Source: Rhizobiales bacterium 64-17
GTDB taxonomy: Bacteria; Pseudomonadota; Alphaproteobacteria; Rhizobiales; Xanthobacteraceae
Direction: 5' to 3'
Assembly (NCBI GenBank): GCA_001899285.1
Contig: MKWA01000008.1
Span: 62,001 to 126,000 of the forward strand
Length of the DNA stretch: 64,000 nucleotides
Positions 50,879-59,798 of the stretch are shown piece after piece. Under the pieces are notes generated by a model. The model made no database searches and was not told where the DNA came from. It was given only the letters and a program-made list of their open reading frames with translations. The position numbers and the translations under genes were made by a program. Each line of letters opens with the position of its first letter. The stretch's first letter is position 1.

Positions 50879-51880
50879 TCAGCGGTTCAGCGCCGCGCGT
50901 AACAGCCGCGCGACGGCGTCGGGTTCCGCGACAGTGAGCCGCACCGGCAGCGCGACCGCTTCGCGCGCGAGCCGCGCCAGCGCCGGAGTGGTGGCTCCCG
51001 CGAGCCGCGCCTGATCCTTCTCCGTGGTGACGAGTTGCAGCGCATCGGCCTTTGCCAGCGCCAGTAACTGATCTGCGTCGCGTTCGGTGAAGCGGTGATG
51101 ATCGGCGAAGGCGATGAGCCGCTGTGGGGGTGCGCCGGCGTTCGTGAGTGTCGCGGCGAATTTTGTCGGATCGCCGATCCCGGCGAAGGCGAGCAACGGT
51201 CGGCCACGCAACGCGGCGATTACATCCTCGTCCGGCGTCAGCGTTGTGTTGAGTATGGGAATGTCGCGCGCGCGGGCGGCGGCGACCATCGGTTCGCAGG
51301 CCGGTCCCGGCGTGCCGACGATCAGCACGGCGGAGACGAATGGGATCTGTGCCGCGAGCGGTGCGCGCAGCGGACCCGCAGGAAACACCCGGCCGTTGCC
51401 GAGACCGCGCCGGCCATCGACCACGGCGATCACGAGATCCTTGCGCAGTGATGGGTTCTGCAGGCCATCGTCCATGACGATGACGGTAGCGTTCTGCGCC
51501 GCCGCCAGCGCCGCACCGGCGGCGCGGTCGCGCGCGACCACGGTGGGCGCGGCGCGCGCCAGCAGCAGCGGCTCGTCGCCGACCGCATCGGCGCCGGCAT
51601 GACCATCGACCAGCAGCGGACCTGCGTCGCGGCCCCCGTAGCCACGCGTCAACATCACCGGTCGTTCGCCGTTCGCGACAAGATGTCGAGCAATCGCGAT
51701 GGCGGTCGGCGTCTTCCCGGTGCCGCCCAAGGTGAGATTGCCGACGCAGATCACCGGTACCGTGGCGTGCGCGCCATCCTGCCGCATGCGCGCGGCGGTG
51801 ATCGCGCCGTACAGCGCGCCGAGCGGCGACAGCAGCGCACCGAGCGCGCTATCGCTCCACCAGAAGTCCGGCTCACGCAT
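50879..51880 (-). CDS. lpxK: Tetraacyldisaccharide 4'-kinase LpxK
   Basis: A 333-residue membrane-associated kinase that phosphorylates the 4' position of the lipid A precursor. The Walker A motif is in VGNLTLGGTGKTPTAIAIA, followed by MLTRGYGG and the VVDGRRGLGNGRVFPAGPLR segment. It follows waaA by 22 bases and is the last gene of the minus-strand lipopolysaccharide run. Confidence 0.97.
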   Translation of the reverse strand: MREPDFWWSDSALGALLSPLGALYGAITAARMRQDGAHATVPVICVGNLTLGGTGKTPTAIAIARHLVANGERPVMLTRGYGGRDAGPLLVDGHAGADAVGDEPLLLARAAPTVVARDRAAGAALAAAQNATVIVMDDGLQNPSLRKDLVIAVVDGRRGLGNGRVFPAGPLRAPLAAQIPFVSAVLIVGTPGPACEPMVAAARARDIPILNTTLTPDEDVIAALRGRPLLAFAGIGDPTKFAATLTNAGAPPQRLIAFADHHRFTERDADQLLALAKADALQLVTTEKDQARLAGATTPALARLAREAVALPVRLTVAEPDAVARLLRAALNR

Positions 51881-51902
51881 GACGGGTCATCCGCGTGTCA
51901 TC

Positions 51903-53225
51903 TCATACATCGGCGTTGCGGTATTCCTGACGCAACTGCCGCAGATAAGGGTCGAGCGCGGCGGCAGTCCGCTCCAGCGCGCCGGCAAGGGTGGCGATGG
52001 CGCCCGCGCCGGCGTTCGCCACGCTTTCGCGCTCCGCCGGATCGCCGAGCCAGGCGCCTGCGCGCAGCGCGAGCTTGCCGGCATCGGTGACGCGGGCCGC
52101 GCCGCGTGCCTTGTCGAGCGAGGCATAGATATCGGCGAAATTGCCGACATGCGATCCGTGCAGGATCGCCGCGCCGAGCTTGATCGCCTCGATCGGGTTC
52201 TGTCCGCCGTGCGGGATCAGCGAGCCGCCCATGAACACCACTGGCGCAAGCCGGTAGAGCAGGCCGAGTTCGCCGAGCGTATCGGCGACATAGATGTCGG
52301 TCGTGATGTCCGGCAGTGCGTCGCCGCTGCGGCGCGTCGCGCGCAGCCCGGCGGCGATTGCAAGCGCGGCGATGTCGCCGCCACGTTGCGGGTGGCGCGG
52401 TGCGATGATGGTGAGCAAATCAGGAAAGCTCTGCCGTAGCAGCTTGTGGGCTTCAATGATCACCTCGTCCTCGCCCGGATGGGTCGAGGCGGCTGCCAGC
52501 AGCGGTCGGCCGGCGACCGCCGCTGTCAGCGCCGCCAGCGCCGCCGGATCGGCAGAAGGGGCGGGCACGTCGAGCTTGAGATTGCCGGTGGTCATGATGC
52601 GCGGCGCGCCGAGTGCGCCGTAGCGGTCCGCGTCGACCGGCGTGCGGACGAGACACAGGCTGAAACGTCCGAGCAGGCCGGCGATGGTGCCGGGCGCAAG
52701 CCGCCAGCGTTCGAACGAGCGTTCCGACAACCGGCCGTTGACAAGGATCAGCGGCACGCCACGTTCCGACGTCTCCATGATCATGTTTGGCCACAGGTCG
52801 GATTCGACGAACATGCCGAGATCGGGCCGCCAGTGATCGAGGAACCGGCCGACGAAACGCGGCGCGTCGAGCGGCACGAATTGATGCACCACTTGCGGAT
52901 GCAGCCGGTCGCGCGCGAGCTTGGCCGCCGTCACCGTGCCGGTGGTGACCAGCACGCTGATGGTCTGCTTGCGGATATGCTCGATCAGCGGCAGCACGGT
53001 GTTGAATTCGCCGACGCTGGCACCATGCACCCAGACGAGCGGTCCACGCGGGCGCGGGATGCGGGTTTCGCCGAACCGTTCCGGCAGGCGCGCCGCATCT
53101 TCCTTGCCGCGGCGCAGCCGGTAGTTCAGCAGGACCGGCGCCAGCGGGCCGAGCGCCGCCGAGATGCCGCGATACATGCGCAGCGTCACCGGCGTCGTGT
53201 CGGCATTGTCGTTGGCGGCGCTCAT
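51903..53225 (-). CDS. waaA: 3-deoxy-D-manno-octulosonic acid (Kdo) transferase WaaA
   Basis: A 440-residue GT30 glycosyltransferase adding Kdo to lipid IVA. The N-terminal membrane-anchor region is followed by RLPERFGE, the catalytic VWVHGASVGEFN (Glu of the SxGE motif), and later GGSLIPHGGQNPIEA typical of the nucleotide-sugar site. The start overlaps the stop of the DUF374 gene by four bases (ATGA), so translation is coupled. Confidence 0.96.
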   Translation of the reverse strand: MSAANDNADTTPVTLRMYRGISAALGPLAPVLLNYRLRRGKEDAARLPERFGETRIPRPRGPLVWVHGASVGEFNTVLPLIEHIRKQTISVLVTTGTVTAAKLARDRLHPQVVHQFVPLDAPRFVGRFLDHWRPDLGMFVESDLWPNMIMETSERGVPLILVNGRLSERSFERWRLAPGTIAGLLGRFSLCLVRTPVDADRYGALGAPRIMTTGNLKLDVPAPSADPAALAALTAAVAGRPLLAAASTHPGEDEVIIEAHKLLRQSFPDLLTIIAPRHPQRGGDIAALAIAAGLRATRRSGDALPDITTDIYVADTLGELGLLYRLAPVVFMGGSLIPHGGQNPIEAIKLGAAILHGSHVGNFADIYASLDKARGAARVTDAGKLALRAGAWLGDPAERESVANAGAGAIATLAGALERTAAALDPYLRQLRQEYRNADV

Positions 53226-53929
53226 GAACCTTTCCCGGCCGCCAGCAGTTTGGCGCGCGCGCTCGCGGCGTTCAATTCCTGTTCGAGCTTGAGGCGCGCA
53301 GCTTCGAGCGCCGCGTCATCCGCGTCGCGCGGCACGCGGATCGGTTCGCCGATCACGCCGCACATGCGGCCGAACGGCAGGTTGATCGCGGTGAGGTCCC
53401 AGTTGTTGAGTTCCTTGCGACGGCTCGTCGTCAGCGACAGCGGATAGATCGCCCGGCCGGAATGCTGCGCCAGCTTGACGATGCCGAGCCCGGCGCGGCG
53501 CGAGACCTTCGGCACGTCGGCGGTGAGCACGACGTTATAGCCTTCGGCGAGCGCCTCCAGCATGTCCTTGAACGCTGGCACGCCGCCCTTGCGGCGGAAG
53601 TCGCCGTGATGCGCGCCGGAGCCGCGAATGAGGCCGATGCCGAGCTTGCGCGCGGCGACCGCGTTGATCTCGCCGTCGGCGTGGCGTGAGATCAGCACCT
53701 TGGTCTGATGGCCAGGCCGGTCGGGATTGCGGAAGAACGCGCTGATCAGATGCTCGCCGTGCCACAGCGCGATGATGACAGGTAGGTCCGGCGCGATGCG
53801 ATCATAGATGTCGTGCGGCTCGAGCGTCATCGGATTGGTCCGGCGCACGAACCGCAGATAGGCGGCGGCTACGGAGCCGGCCGCGGCGAGCATCGCCGGC
53901 TGCCGCAGAAGTCGCTTCGACCACCGCAT
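53222..53929 (-). CDS. Lysophospholipid acyltransferase family protein (DUF374)
   Basis: A 235-residue DUF374 protein. IIALWHGEHLISAFF, SRHADGEINAVAARKLGIGLIRGSG and LTADVPKVSRRAG are the family motifs, and an N-terminal hydrophobic segment should anchor it to the inner membrane. The context between DUF4170 and waaA ties it to lipid A or outer-membrane lipid synthesis. A fatty-acid transfer to lipid A in place of LpxL is a reasonable inference. Confidence 0.92.
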   Translation of the reverse strand: MRWSKRLLRQPAMLAAAGSVAAAYLRFVRRTNPMTLEPHDIYDRIAPDLPVIIALWHGEHLISAFFRNPDRPGHQTKVLISRHADGEINAVAARKLGIGLIRGSGAHHGDFRRKGGVPAFKDMLEALAEGYNVVLTADVPKVSRRAGLGIVKLAQHSGRAIYPLSLTTSRRKELNNWDLTAINLPFGRMCGVIGEPIRVPRDADDAALEAARLKLEQELNAASARAKLLAAGKGS

Positions 53930-53942
53930 GCGGGTTTTCCGA

Positions 53943-54191
53943 TCAAGCCTTGGGATTGGCTTCTGCGGGATCGAGCAGACGATGGAGATGCACGATGAAA
54001 TAGCGCATCAGCGCATTGTCGACGGTCTGCTGCGCCTTGGCCTTCCATGCCACATAGGCGGTCGCGTAGTTCGGATAGACGCCGACGATATCGACGGCGT
54101 CGAGATCTTTGAATTCGTGGCTGCCGAGTTTGGTCAGCTCGCCGCCGATCACCAGATGAAGAAGCTGTTTTCCGGATGGGTCTTCGGCCAT
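53943..54191 (-). CDS. DUF4170 domain protein
   Basis: An 82-residue protein with the DUF4170 pattern: LLHLVIGGELTKLGSHEFKDL followed by DIVGVYPNYATAYVAWKAKAQQTVDNA and MRYFIVHLHRLLDP. The function is unknown. It lies 13 bases upstream of the DUF374 gene and 31 bases downstream of cysQ within the lipopolysaccharide-related run, an arrangement often seen in Rhizobiales. Confidence 0.92.
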   Translation of the reverse strand: MAEDPSGKQLLHLVIGGELTKLGSHEFKDLDAVDIVGVYPNYATAYVAWKAKAQQTVDNALMRYFIVHLHRLLDPAEANPKA

Positions 54192-54222
54192 GGTCTCCTC
54201 CGAGCGGGTCGTCCGCCGCGGG

Positions 54223-55038
54223 TCAGCGGGGTTGACCGGTGTCGCGGGCGAGTTCGATCAGTTCGCCGTGGCAGTGCAGGCCCGCCGCAATCAGTGGTTC
54301 GTGCACTGGCTCCGCATTGTTGTAAATCAGCCTCCGGCCGCTGAAATCGGTCAATGCGCCGCCGGCTTCGTGCACCAAAAGGTCTGCCGCCGCAAGGTCC
54401 CAGTCGTGGCTGTGGCCGGAGGTGAAGGCGGCGTCCAAGCTACCGTCTGCGACCCGCGCCAGCCGCAGCGCCAGCGAATGGATTTTCGGCACGGTAACGG
54501 CGTCGGGATGGCTGCGGCTGATCCAGTCGAGATAGCGCTTCGGCCCGGCGAAGCGCGCGCCGGAGAGGGCGCCGCTGGCGCTGACCGCGAGACGGCGGCC
54601 GTTGAGCGTTGCGCCGGTGGCGGCGCCGGCCAGGAACATCTCGTCGGTTGCCGGCGCATAGAGCGCCGCCAGCACCGGCCGTCCGCCGCGCGCCAGCGCG
54701 ACCGAGATCGTCCAGTCCGGCTTGCCGGCGATATAGCCGCGGGTGCCGTCGATCGGATCGACGATCCACACGGCCTCGGCGGCGAGCCGAGCCGGATCAT
54801 CCTCGGATTCCTCCGACAGCCACGCGGCGCGGGGCGCGAGCGCGCCGAGCCGTTCGCGCAGCAGCGCATCGACGGCGAGATCGGTCTCGCTCACCGGAGA
54901 TGTCTTGTCCTTGAGCCAGCTTTTCAGTGTCGCGGAGCGGAAGCCTTTGAGCGCGAGCGCGCCGGCCTCGCGCATCGTCTGCGCGAGCGGATCGCGCAGC
55001 GCCGCGAGTTCACGGTCGGGCCGCTCACTGTCCGGCAA
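54223..55038 (-). CDS. cysQ: 3'(2'),5'-bisphosphate nucleotidase CysQ / inositol-monophosphatase family
   Basis: A 271-residue Li-sensitive phosphatase. Metal-site motifs are SEESEDD, WIVDPIDGTRGY and the C-terminal HDWDLAAADLLVHEAGG. The TTG start at 55038 is supported by a GGAGGG Shine-Dalgarno eight bases before it; the first ATG (54978) would delete the first helix. It overlaps the end of pmbA by 14 bases. The likely role is recycling of 3'-phosphoadenosine 5'-phosphate from sulfate assimilation; inositol phosphate is an alternative. Confidence 0.9.
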   Translation of the reverse strand: MPDSERPDRELAALRDPLAQTMREAGALALKGFRSATLKSWLKDKTSPVSETDLAVDALLRERLGALAPRAAWLSEESEDDPARLAAEAVWIVDPIDGTRGYIAGKPDWTISVALARGGRPVLAALYAPATDEMFLAGAATGATLNGRRLAVSASGALSGARFAGPKRYLDWISRSHPDAVTVPKIHSLALRLARVADGSLDAAFTSGHSHDWDLAAADLLVHEAGGALTDFSGRRLIYNNAEPVHEPLIAAGLHCHGELIELARDTGQPR

Positions 55039-56386
55039 GCGTCAGGCCCTCCACGCGCACGGTCGGCGCATTGGTGCCGTAGCGGAATTCCAGATTGTTC
55101 GCGGGCGTCAGCGTGCGGAAGATGTCGAACAGATGCCCGGCGATGGTCACTTCGCTCACCGCGAAGGTGAGCTGGCCGTTCTCGATCCAGAATCCCGACG
55201 CGCCGCGGCTGTAGTCGCCGGTGACACCGTTGACGCCGGAGCCGATCAGGTCGGTGATGTAGAATCCGTCCTTGATGTCCGCCATCAGCTCGGCAGGCGT
55301 CAGCGTGCCCGGCTCGAGATGCAGATTGGTCGGCGACGGCGAGGGCGGCGACGAGGTGCCGCGGCTGGCGTGACCGGTGGTCACGAGGCCCAGTTCGCGC
55401 GCGGTGGTGCTGTCGAGCACCCACGAGCGCAACTCGCCGTTGTCGACCAGCGCGCGCGGCGTGCCGGCGATGCCTTCGCCGTCGAATGGCCGCGAGCGTT
55501 GCCCGCGTTTCCGCAACGGATCGTCGATGATGCGGATGCCCGGCTGGAACAGCGCCGCGCCCATCTTGTCCTTGAGGAACGACGACTTGCGCGCGATCGC
55601 CGCGCCGTTTGCGGCGTTGGCCAGATGCGATACCAGCGTGCCGGACACGCGCGGATCGAACACCACCGGCACCTTGCGTGTGCTCATCTTGCGCGGATTG
55701 AGCCGCGCCACCGCGCGTTCGCCGGCGGAGCGGCCGAGCTTGTCCGGTGCGTCGAGGTCAGCGCGGTGCGCGGCAGACGAGAAATCGTAGTCGCGCTCCA
55801 TGCCGGTGCCGGTGCCGGCAATCGCGGTCATCGACACGCCATAGCGCGAGCCGAGATAGGCGCCGTGGAACCCGTCGCTGGTCATCAGCACCATGCCGCC
55901 GATCCCGGCCGAGGCCGAGGCGCCGCCAGACTTGCTGACGCCCTTGACCGCAAGCCCTGCCTGTTCGGCCGTGCGCGCCATGGTTTCCAGGGTGTTGACG
56001 TCCGGCAGATGGGGATCGAGCAGGTCGAGATCGGGGATGACCCGCGCCAGCCGGTCCGGATCGGCCAGCCCGGCGAAACGATCCTCCGGCGCGGCGCGCG
56101 CCATGGCAACCGCGCGGGCCGCGAGATCGGCGGGCGAGACGCCGGCGATATCGTTGGTGGAAACGACCGCCTGCTTGCGGCCGACCAGCACGCGCAGCCC
56201 GACATCGTCGCTCTCGGCGCGCTCGGATTCCTCCACCGCGCCGTCGCGGATTTCAATCGACTGCGACATGGAGCGCACCGCGACCGCGTCGGCCTGATCG
56301 GCGCCGGCCTTGCGGGCGGCGTCCACCAGACGTTCGGCGAGACGGGTGAGGGCGGACTGGTCGAGGAGGGAGGCTGGATCTGACAT
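55025..56386 (-). CDS. pmbA: PmbA/TldE family metalloprotease subunit
   Basis: A 453-residue protein of the TldD/PmbA family, which acts with TldD to process modified peptides and degrade antitoxins. The conserved FDGEGIAGTPRALVDNGEL and the GLVTTGHASRG segments are present, and there is no HExxxH zinc motif, which identifies it as the PmbA/TldE half. The start MSDPASLLDQ at 56386 is chosen over a longer frame. It heads the minus-strand run ending with lpxK and is divergent from a DUF6101-like gene across 220 bases. A tldD gene is not in the window. Confidence 0.95.
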   Translation of the reverse strand: MSDPASLLDQSALTRLAERLVDAARKAGADQADAVAVRSMSQSIEIRDGAVEESERAESDDVGLRVLVGRKQAVVSTNDIAGVSPADLAARAVAMARAAPEDRFAGLADPDRLARVIPDLDLLDPHLPDVNTLETMARTAEQAGLAVKGVSKSGGASASAGIGGMVLMTSDGFHGAYLGSRYGVSMTAIAGTGTGMERDYDFSSAAHRADLDAPDKLGRSAGERAVARLNPRKMSTRKVPVVFDPRVSGTLVSHLANAANGAAIARKSSFLKDKMGAALFQPGIRIIDDPLRKRGQRSRPFDGEGIAGTPRALVDNGELRSWVLDSTTARELGLVTTGHASRGTSSPPSPSPTNLHLEPGTLTPAELMADIKDGFYITDLIGSGVNGVTGDYSRGASGFWIENGQLTFAVSEVTIAGHLFDIFRTLTPANNLEFRYGTNAPTVRVEGLTLAGQ

Positions 56387-56606
56387 GTGGTCTTTCAGAT
56401 GGCGTGGAACAGCGCGCGGTTCAACCGGGTTCGCGCATTTTTCCGCATCCGCGCAAGGTCTCGTCAATCATGTCCGGCAAGGTCGCATCAAGCATCCGCG
56501 CGGGTGACACCTGATTAACCGCGCTTCTTAAGCGGTTTTCGCCTTGGCTCTGCCATGATCGCCTCACGACCGGGAATACCCGGCGTGGGAGAGTTTGAGG
56601 CGTCAA

Positions 56607-57179
56607 ATGCGAAGTGGCGGCATGTCCGCCGGGTCGAGCCGCGCGCTGCGGCTCGACCCGCACGCCCTGCCGGTGCGCTATGCAGCGGCCGATGCCAGGG
56701 CGGACGGACAGGAACGGGACATCGAAATCAATCGCGACCGGGTGGTCGTCCGCCGTGCGGTTTCCGGCGTGCGGATGGCCGTGAACATGCCGGTGTCGGA
56801 GTTCCTCGGCGTCGCGCTGCACATGCTGCCGCCGGATGGCGAGCGGCAGGCGGCGGTGGCGCTGGTGCTCGAACACAAGGATCCGTCACTGCGGTTGCCG
56901 CTCTATGTGTCGCCAGATACCGAAGACCTGATGGCGCAATGGCAGTCGTGGTCGAATGTGCTCGGCGTGCCGCAACTGATCGGCGAGATCGATGGCGAAG
57001 TCCGTGAGGCGTTCGACCGGCTCGGCTCGGTGGCGACCGCACGTCCGTGCGCCCGCCGCCGGCGACGCGCGACGCTGCGCCAGCGCCGGCCGTCGATCCT
57101 GATGCGCCGCAAGCCCGGTCGGGCGCTCACCGGCGAGCGCCTCGTGCATCGCGAGCGCGAGATCATCGCCCGCAATTAA
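56607..57179 (+). CDS. DUF6101-like protein
   Basis: A 190-residue protein with a beta-rich N-terminal half (EINRDRVVVRRAVSGVRMAVNM, EFLGVALHMLPPD), a central helical region (WQSWSNVLGVPQL) and a C-terminal Arg cluster (RRRRATLRQRRPSILMRRK) ending REREIIARN. This layout fits my memory of the DUF6101 family of Bradyrhizobium relatives; the function is unknown. ATG 56607 follows TGAGG by six bases; a TTG at 56595 and an ATG at 56622 are alternatives. Confidence 0.75.
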   Translation: MRSGGMSAGSSRALRLDPHALPVRYAAADARADGQERDIEINRDRVVVRRAVSGVRMAVNMPVSEFLGVALHMLPPDGERQAAVALVLEHKDPSLRLPLYVSPDTEDLMAQWQSWSNVLGVPQLIGEIDGEVREAFDRLGSVATARPCARRRRRATLRQRRPSILMRRKPGRALTGERLVHREREIIARN

Positions 57180-57277
57180 GACTGGCGCGCGCCATCAAGA
57201 CTCTGGCGCGCTCGATCAAGACGGAGCCGAAAATGCCGGATAGGGTCGCCGATCCCTTGTGATCGTGTGACCTGTTC

Positions 57278-58810
57278 ATGGCCGTCTCGAACCCGACTTC
57301 CACTGCAGCCTTCCTCGCCGCCGTCACCGCCGCGCTCGGCGCCGACGCCGTCAACAACTCCGCGTCCGAGCGGGCCGATGTCGGCCGGCACACGCTGCCG
57401 GCGCCTGATCATCTGCCGGCGGCGGTACTCTATCCGGCGTCGACCGCCGATGTGGAAACCATCGTCAAGCTCGCCAACGAACATCGCGTGGCTCTATTTC
57501 CCATCAGCACCGGCCGCAATCTCGGCCTCGGCTCGCGCGCGCCGATGGCGGCGGGGCAGGTGGTGGTCGAACTCGGCAAGCGGATGAACAGGATTGTCGA
57601 GATCAACGACGATCTCGGTTACGCGGTGGTCGAGCCCGGCGTCACCTTCAACGCGATGTACGACGAACTGACGCGGCGCGGCAGCGCGCTGATGATGTCG
57701 CCGACTGCCGGTCCGCCGGACGGAAGCCTCCTCGGCAACGCCGTCGATAAGGGCGGCGGCGCCGGTCCGCTCGGCAGCCATTTCGACAATGTCTGCGGCA
57801 TGGAGATCGTGCTCGGCAATGGCGACATCGTGCGCACCGGCGACGGCGGCATCGATTCCGAGGCGCATCCGAACTGGCACGTCACCAAATACAGCTTCGG
57901 GCCGGCGCTCGATGGCCTGTTCACGCAATCGAACTACGGCATCGTCACCCGTGTCGGGTTGTGGATGATGCAGCGCCCGGCGCATATCCGCATGTTCTTC
58001 TTCGCGTTCCCCGACGACGAGGATCTGGGCGAGATCGTCGACCTGATCCGGCCGCTGAAAGCGGCGCAGGTGGTGCCGACCATGATCCGTGCCACCAACG
58101 ATCTTTATCTGATCTCGTCGCAGCAGAAGCATCCGCGCCACGACGCGGCGGGCAAGCTCGCGCCGCTGACCGATGCGGAGCGGCGCGAGCTGCAGAAGAA
58201 GCACGGCGTCGGTTCGTGGATGGTGTCGGGCGCGCTCTACGGCGCGAGCGCGGCGGCGGTCGAACCGGCGCTGGAACGGGTGAAGGCGCATTTCCTGCGC
58301 TCCGGCAAGGCGCGCTATATCCCGGTGGAAGAGGCTGAACCGCGCGCGATCTTCCAGGCGGCGATCAATTCCAATTCCGGCAGGCCCGCCGGCGGCGAAT
58401 TGCAGATGTTGAAGTGGCGGCCCGGCGACGGCGCGATCTGGATGACGCCGGGCGCGCGGATGGACGGTGCGGCCGTCAACGCCTTCCAGCGCGGCTGCCG
58501 CGCGGCGGCAGCCGAGTTCGGGCTCGAATATATGGCGTCGTTCGTGTGCGGGCAGCGGTTCGCGCGCGGCATCCACGCGATCCTCTACAATCGTGACGAT
58601 CCGGAGGAGGCGGCCCGCGCCGACCGCTGCTATCGCAAGATGTGCGACGTGTTTCGCAGCGCCGGCGTGTTCGTCGGCCGCGCGCCGACGATCTATCAGG
58701 ATTACCACCAGAACCAGCGCACACCGGAGATCGTGCGTGCCTGCAACGCCATCAAGCAGGCGCTCGATCCGAACGGCGTGATCGCGCCCGGCCGCTATGG
58801 CATCCATTGA
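57278..58810 (+). CDS. VAO/PCMH-family FAD-dependent oxidoreductase (4-cresol or vanillyl-alcohol type)
   Basis: A 510-residue flavoenzyme. The FAD domain carries FPISTGRNLGLGSRAP (75-90) and the GPPDGSLLGNAVDKGGGAGPLG segment (145-166), then a cap domain with YSFGPALDGLF; the end DPNGVIAPGRYGIH matches 4-cresol dehydrogenase and vanillyl-alcohol oxidases. Such enzymes oxidise para-alkylphenols. The residue I would align with the flavin-linking His of vanillyl-alcohol oxidase is Arg430, so FAD may be non-covalent. No cytochrome subunit gene is adjacent. A TctC gene follows after 19 bases. Confidence 0.9.
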   Translation: MAVSNPTSTAAFLAAVTAALGADAVNNSASERADVGRHTLPAPDHLPAAVLYPASTADVETIVKLANEHRVALFPISTGRNLGLGSRAPMAAGQVVVELGKRMNRIVEINDDLGYAVVEPGVTFNAMYDELTRRGSALMMSPTAGPPDGSLLGNAVDKGGGAGPLGSHFDNVCGMEIVLGNGDIVRTGDGGIDSEAHPNWHVTKYSFGPALDGLFTQSNYGIVTRVGLWMMQRPAHIRMFFFAFPDDEDLGEIVDLIRPLKAAQVVPTMIRATNDLYLISSQQKHPRHDAAGKLAPLTDAERRELQKKHGVGSWMVSGALYGASAAAVEPALERVKAHFLRSGKARYIPVEEAEPRAIFQAAINSNSGRPAGGELQMLKWRPGDGAIWMTPGARMDGAAVNAFQRGCRAAAAEFGLEYMASFVCGQRFARGIHAILYNRDDPEEAARADRCYRKMCDVFRSAGVFVGRAPTIYQDYHQNQRTPEIVRACNAIKQALDPNGVIAPGRYGIH

Positions 58811-58829
58811 TCCAGAAGGAAACCGACCG

Positions 58830-59798
58830 ATGTTCAAACGTCTGCTCGTCGCTGCGTTGTTCGCCGCTGCCGCGCTTGCCGGGAGCCAGTCGCCCGCGGT
58901 GGCTCAATATCCATCAGGGCCGGCGAAGCTCATCGTTGGTTTCGCGCCCGGCGGTGGCAACGACATTCTCGCGCGCATCGTCGCTGATAAGTTGCAGGCG
59001 CATTTCGGCAAGCCGTTCGTGGTCGAAAACCGGCCGGGCGCCAATGGCGTGATCGCCATCGACGCCGTGAAGCGTTCGACACCCGATGGATTGACGCTGC
59101 TGGTTGGGCCGAGCAGCGGTATGTCGGTCAATCCGGTCGTGCTCAAGACCATCCCCTACGACCCAGTGAAGGACTTCGAACCGATCGCTCTGGTCGGCTC
59201 GTTCCCGCTCATCGTCGTGGTCAAGGCGGATTCGCCGATCAAGTCGCTGCAGGATCTGGTGGCCAAGGCCAAGGCCGTGCCCGGCACCATCAACTATTCA
59301 TCGGCGGCGACCTCGTTCCAGGTCGCGACCGAAGCCTTCGCGCAGAAGGCCGGCATCAAGATGATGAATATTCCCTATCGCGGCAGCGCGCCGGCGGCGA
59401 CTGCGGTGGTGACGAACGATGTCGCGGTGAATTTCGGCGATAGCTCGGCGGTGCTGCCATTGATCCAGGGTGGGCAGATGCGTGCGCTGGCGGTGACGAC
59501 GGCAAAGCGCATTCCGAGCCTGCCGGATGTGCCGACGATTGCCGAATCCGGCTATCCGGGATTCGAGATGGTGTTCTGGTCCGGGCTGTTCCTGCCGGCC
59601 GGCACGCCGGAGGACATTCGCAAGGCGCTGGAAACCGAAGTCGGCAAGATTGTCGCGATGCCGGATATCCTCGCGCGCATGAAGACGCTCGGCGTCGAGC
59701 CGACTTTCGCGCCCGGTGCGGCGCTCGGTGCGCGAATCAAATCCGAAATCGAACTGTTCCGTACCGTAGCGGACAGCGCCGGGATCAAGCCGCAGTAG
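58830..59798 (+). CDS. TctC/Bug-family substrate-binding protein
   Basis: A 322-residue periplasmic binding protein with signal peptide MFKRLLVAALFAAAALAGSQ (cleavage after AVAQ) and the mature Bug motif YPSGPAKLIVGFAPGGGNDI, then NRPGANG and TPDG. AGAAGGA serves as Shine-Dalgarno. It is cotranscribed with the VAO/PCMH-type gene and overlaps the convergent AraC regulator gene by 14 bases. It is the third orphan TctC gene of the window. Confidence 0.93.
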   Translation: MFKRLLVAALFAAAALAGSQSPAVAQYPSGPAKLIVGFAPGGGNDILARIVADKLQAHFGKPFVVENRPGANGVIAIDAVKRSTPDGLTLLVGPSSGMSVNPVVLKTIPYDPVKDFEPIALVGSFPLIVVVKADSPIKSLQDLVAKAKAVPGTINYSSAATSFQVATEAFAQKAGIKMMNIPYRGSAPAATAVVTNDVAVNFGDSSAVLPLIQGGQMRALAVTTAKRIPSLPDVPTIAESGYPGFEMVFWSGLFLPAGTPEDIRKALETEVGKIVAMPDILARMKTLGVEPTFAPGAALGARIKSEIELFRTVADSAGIKPQ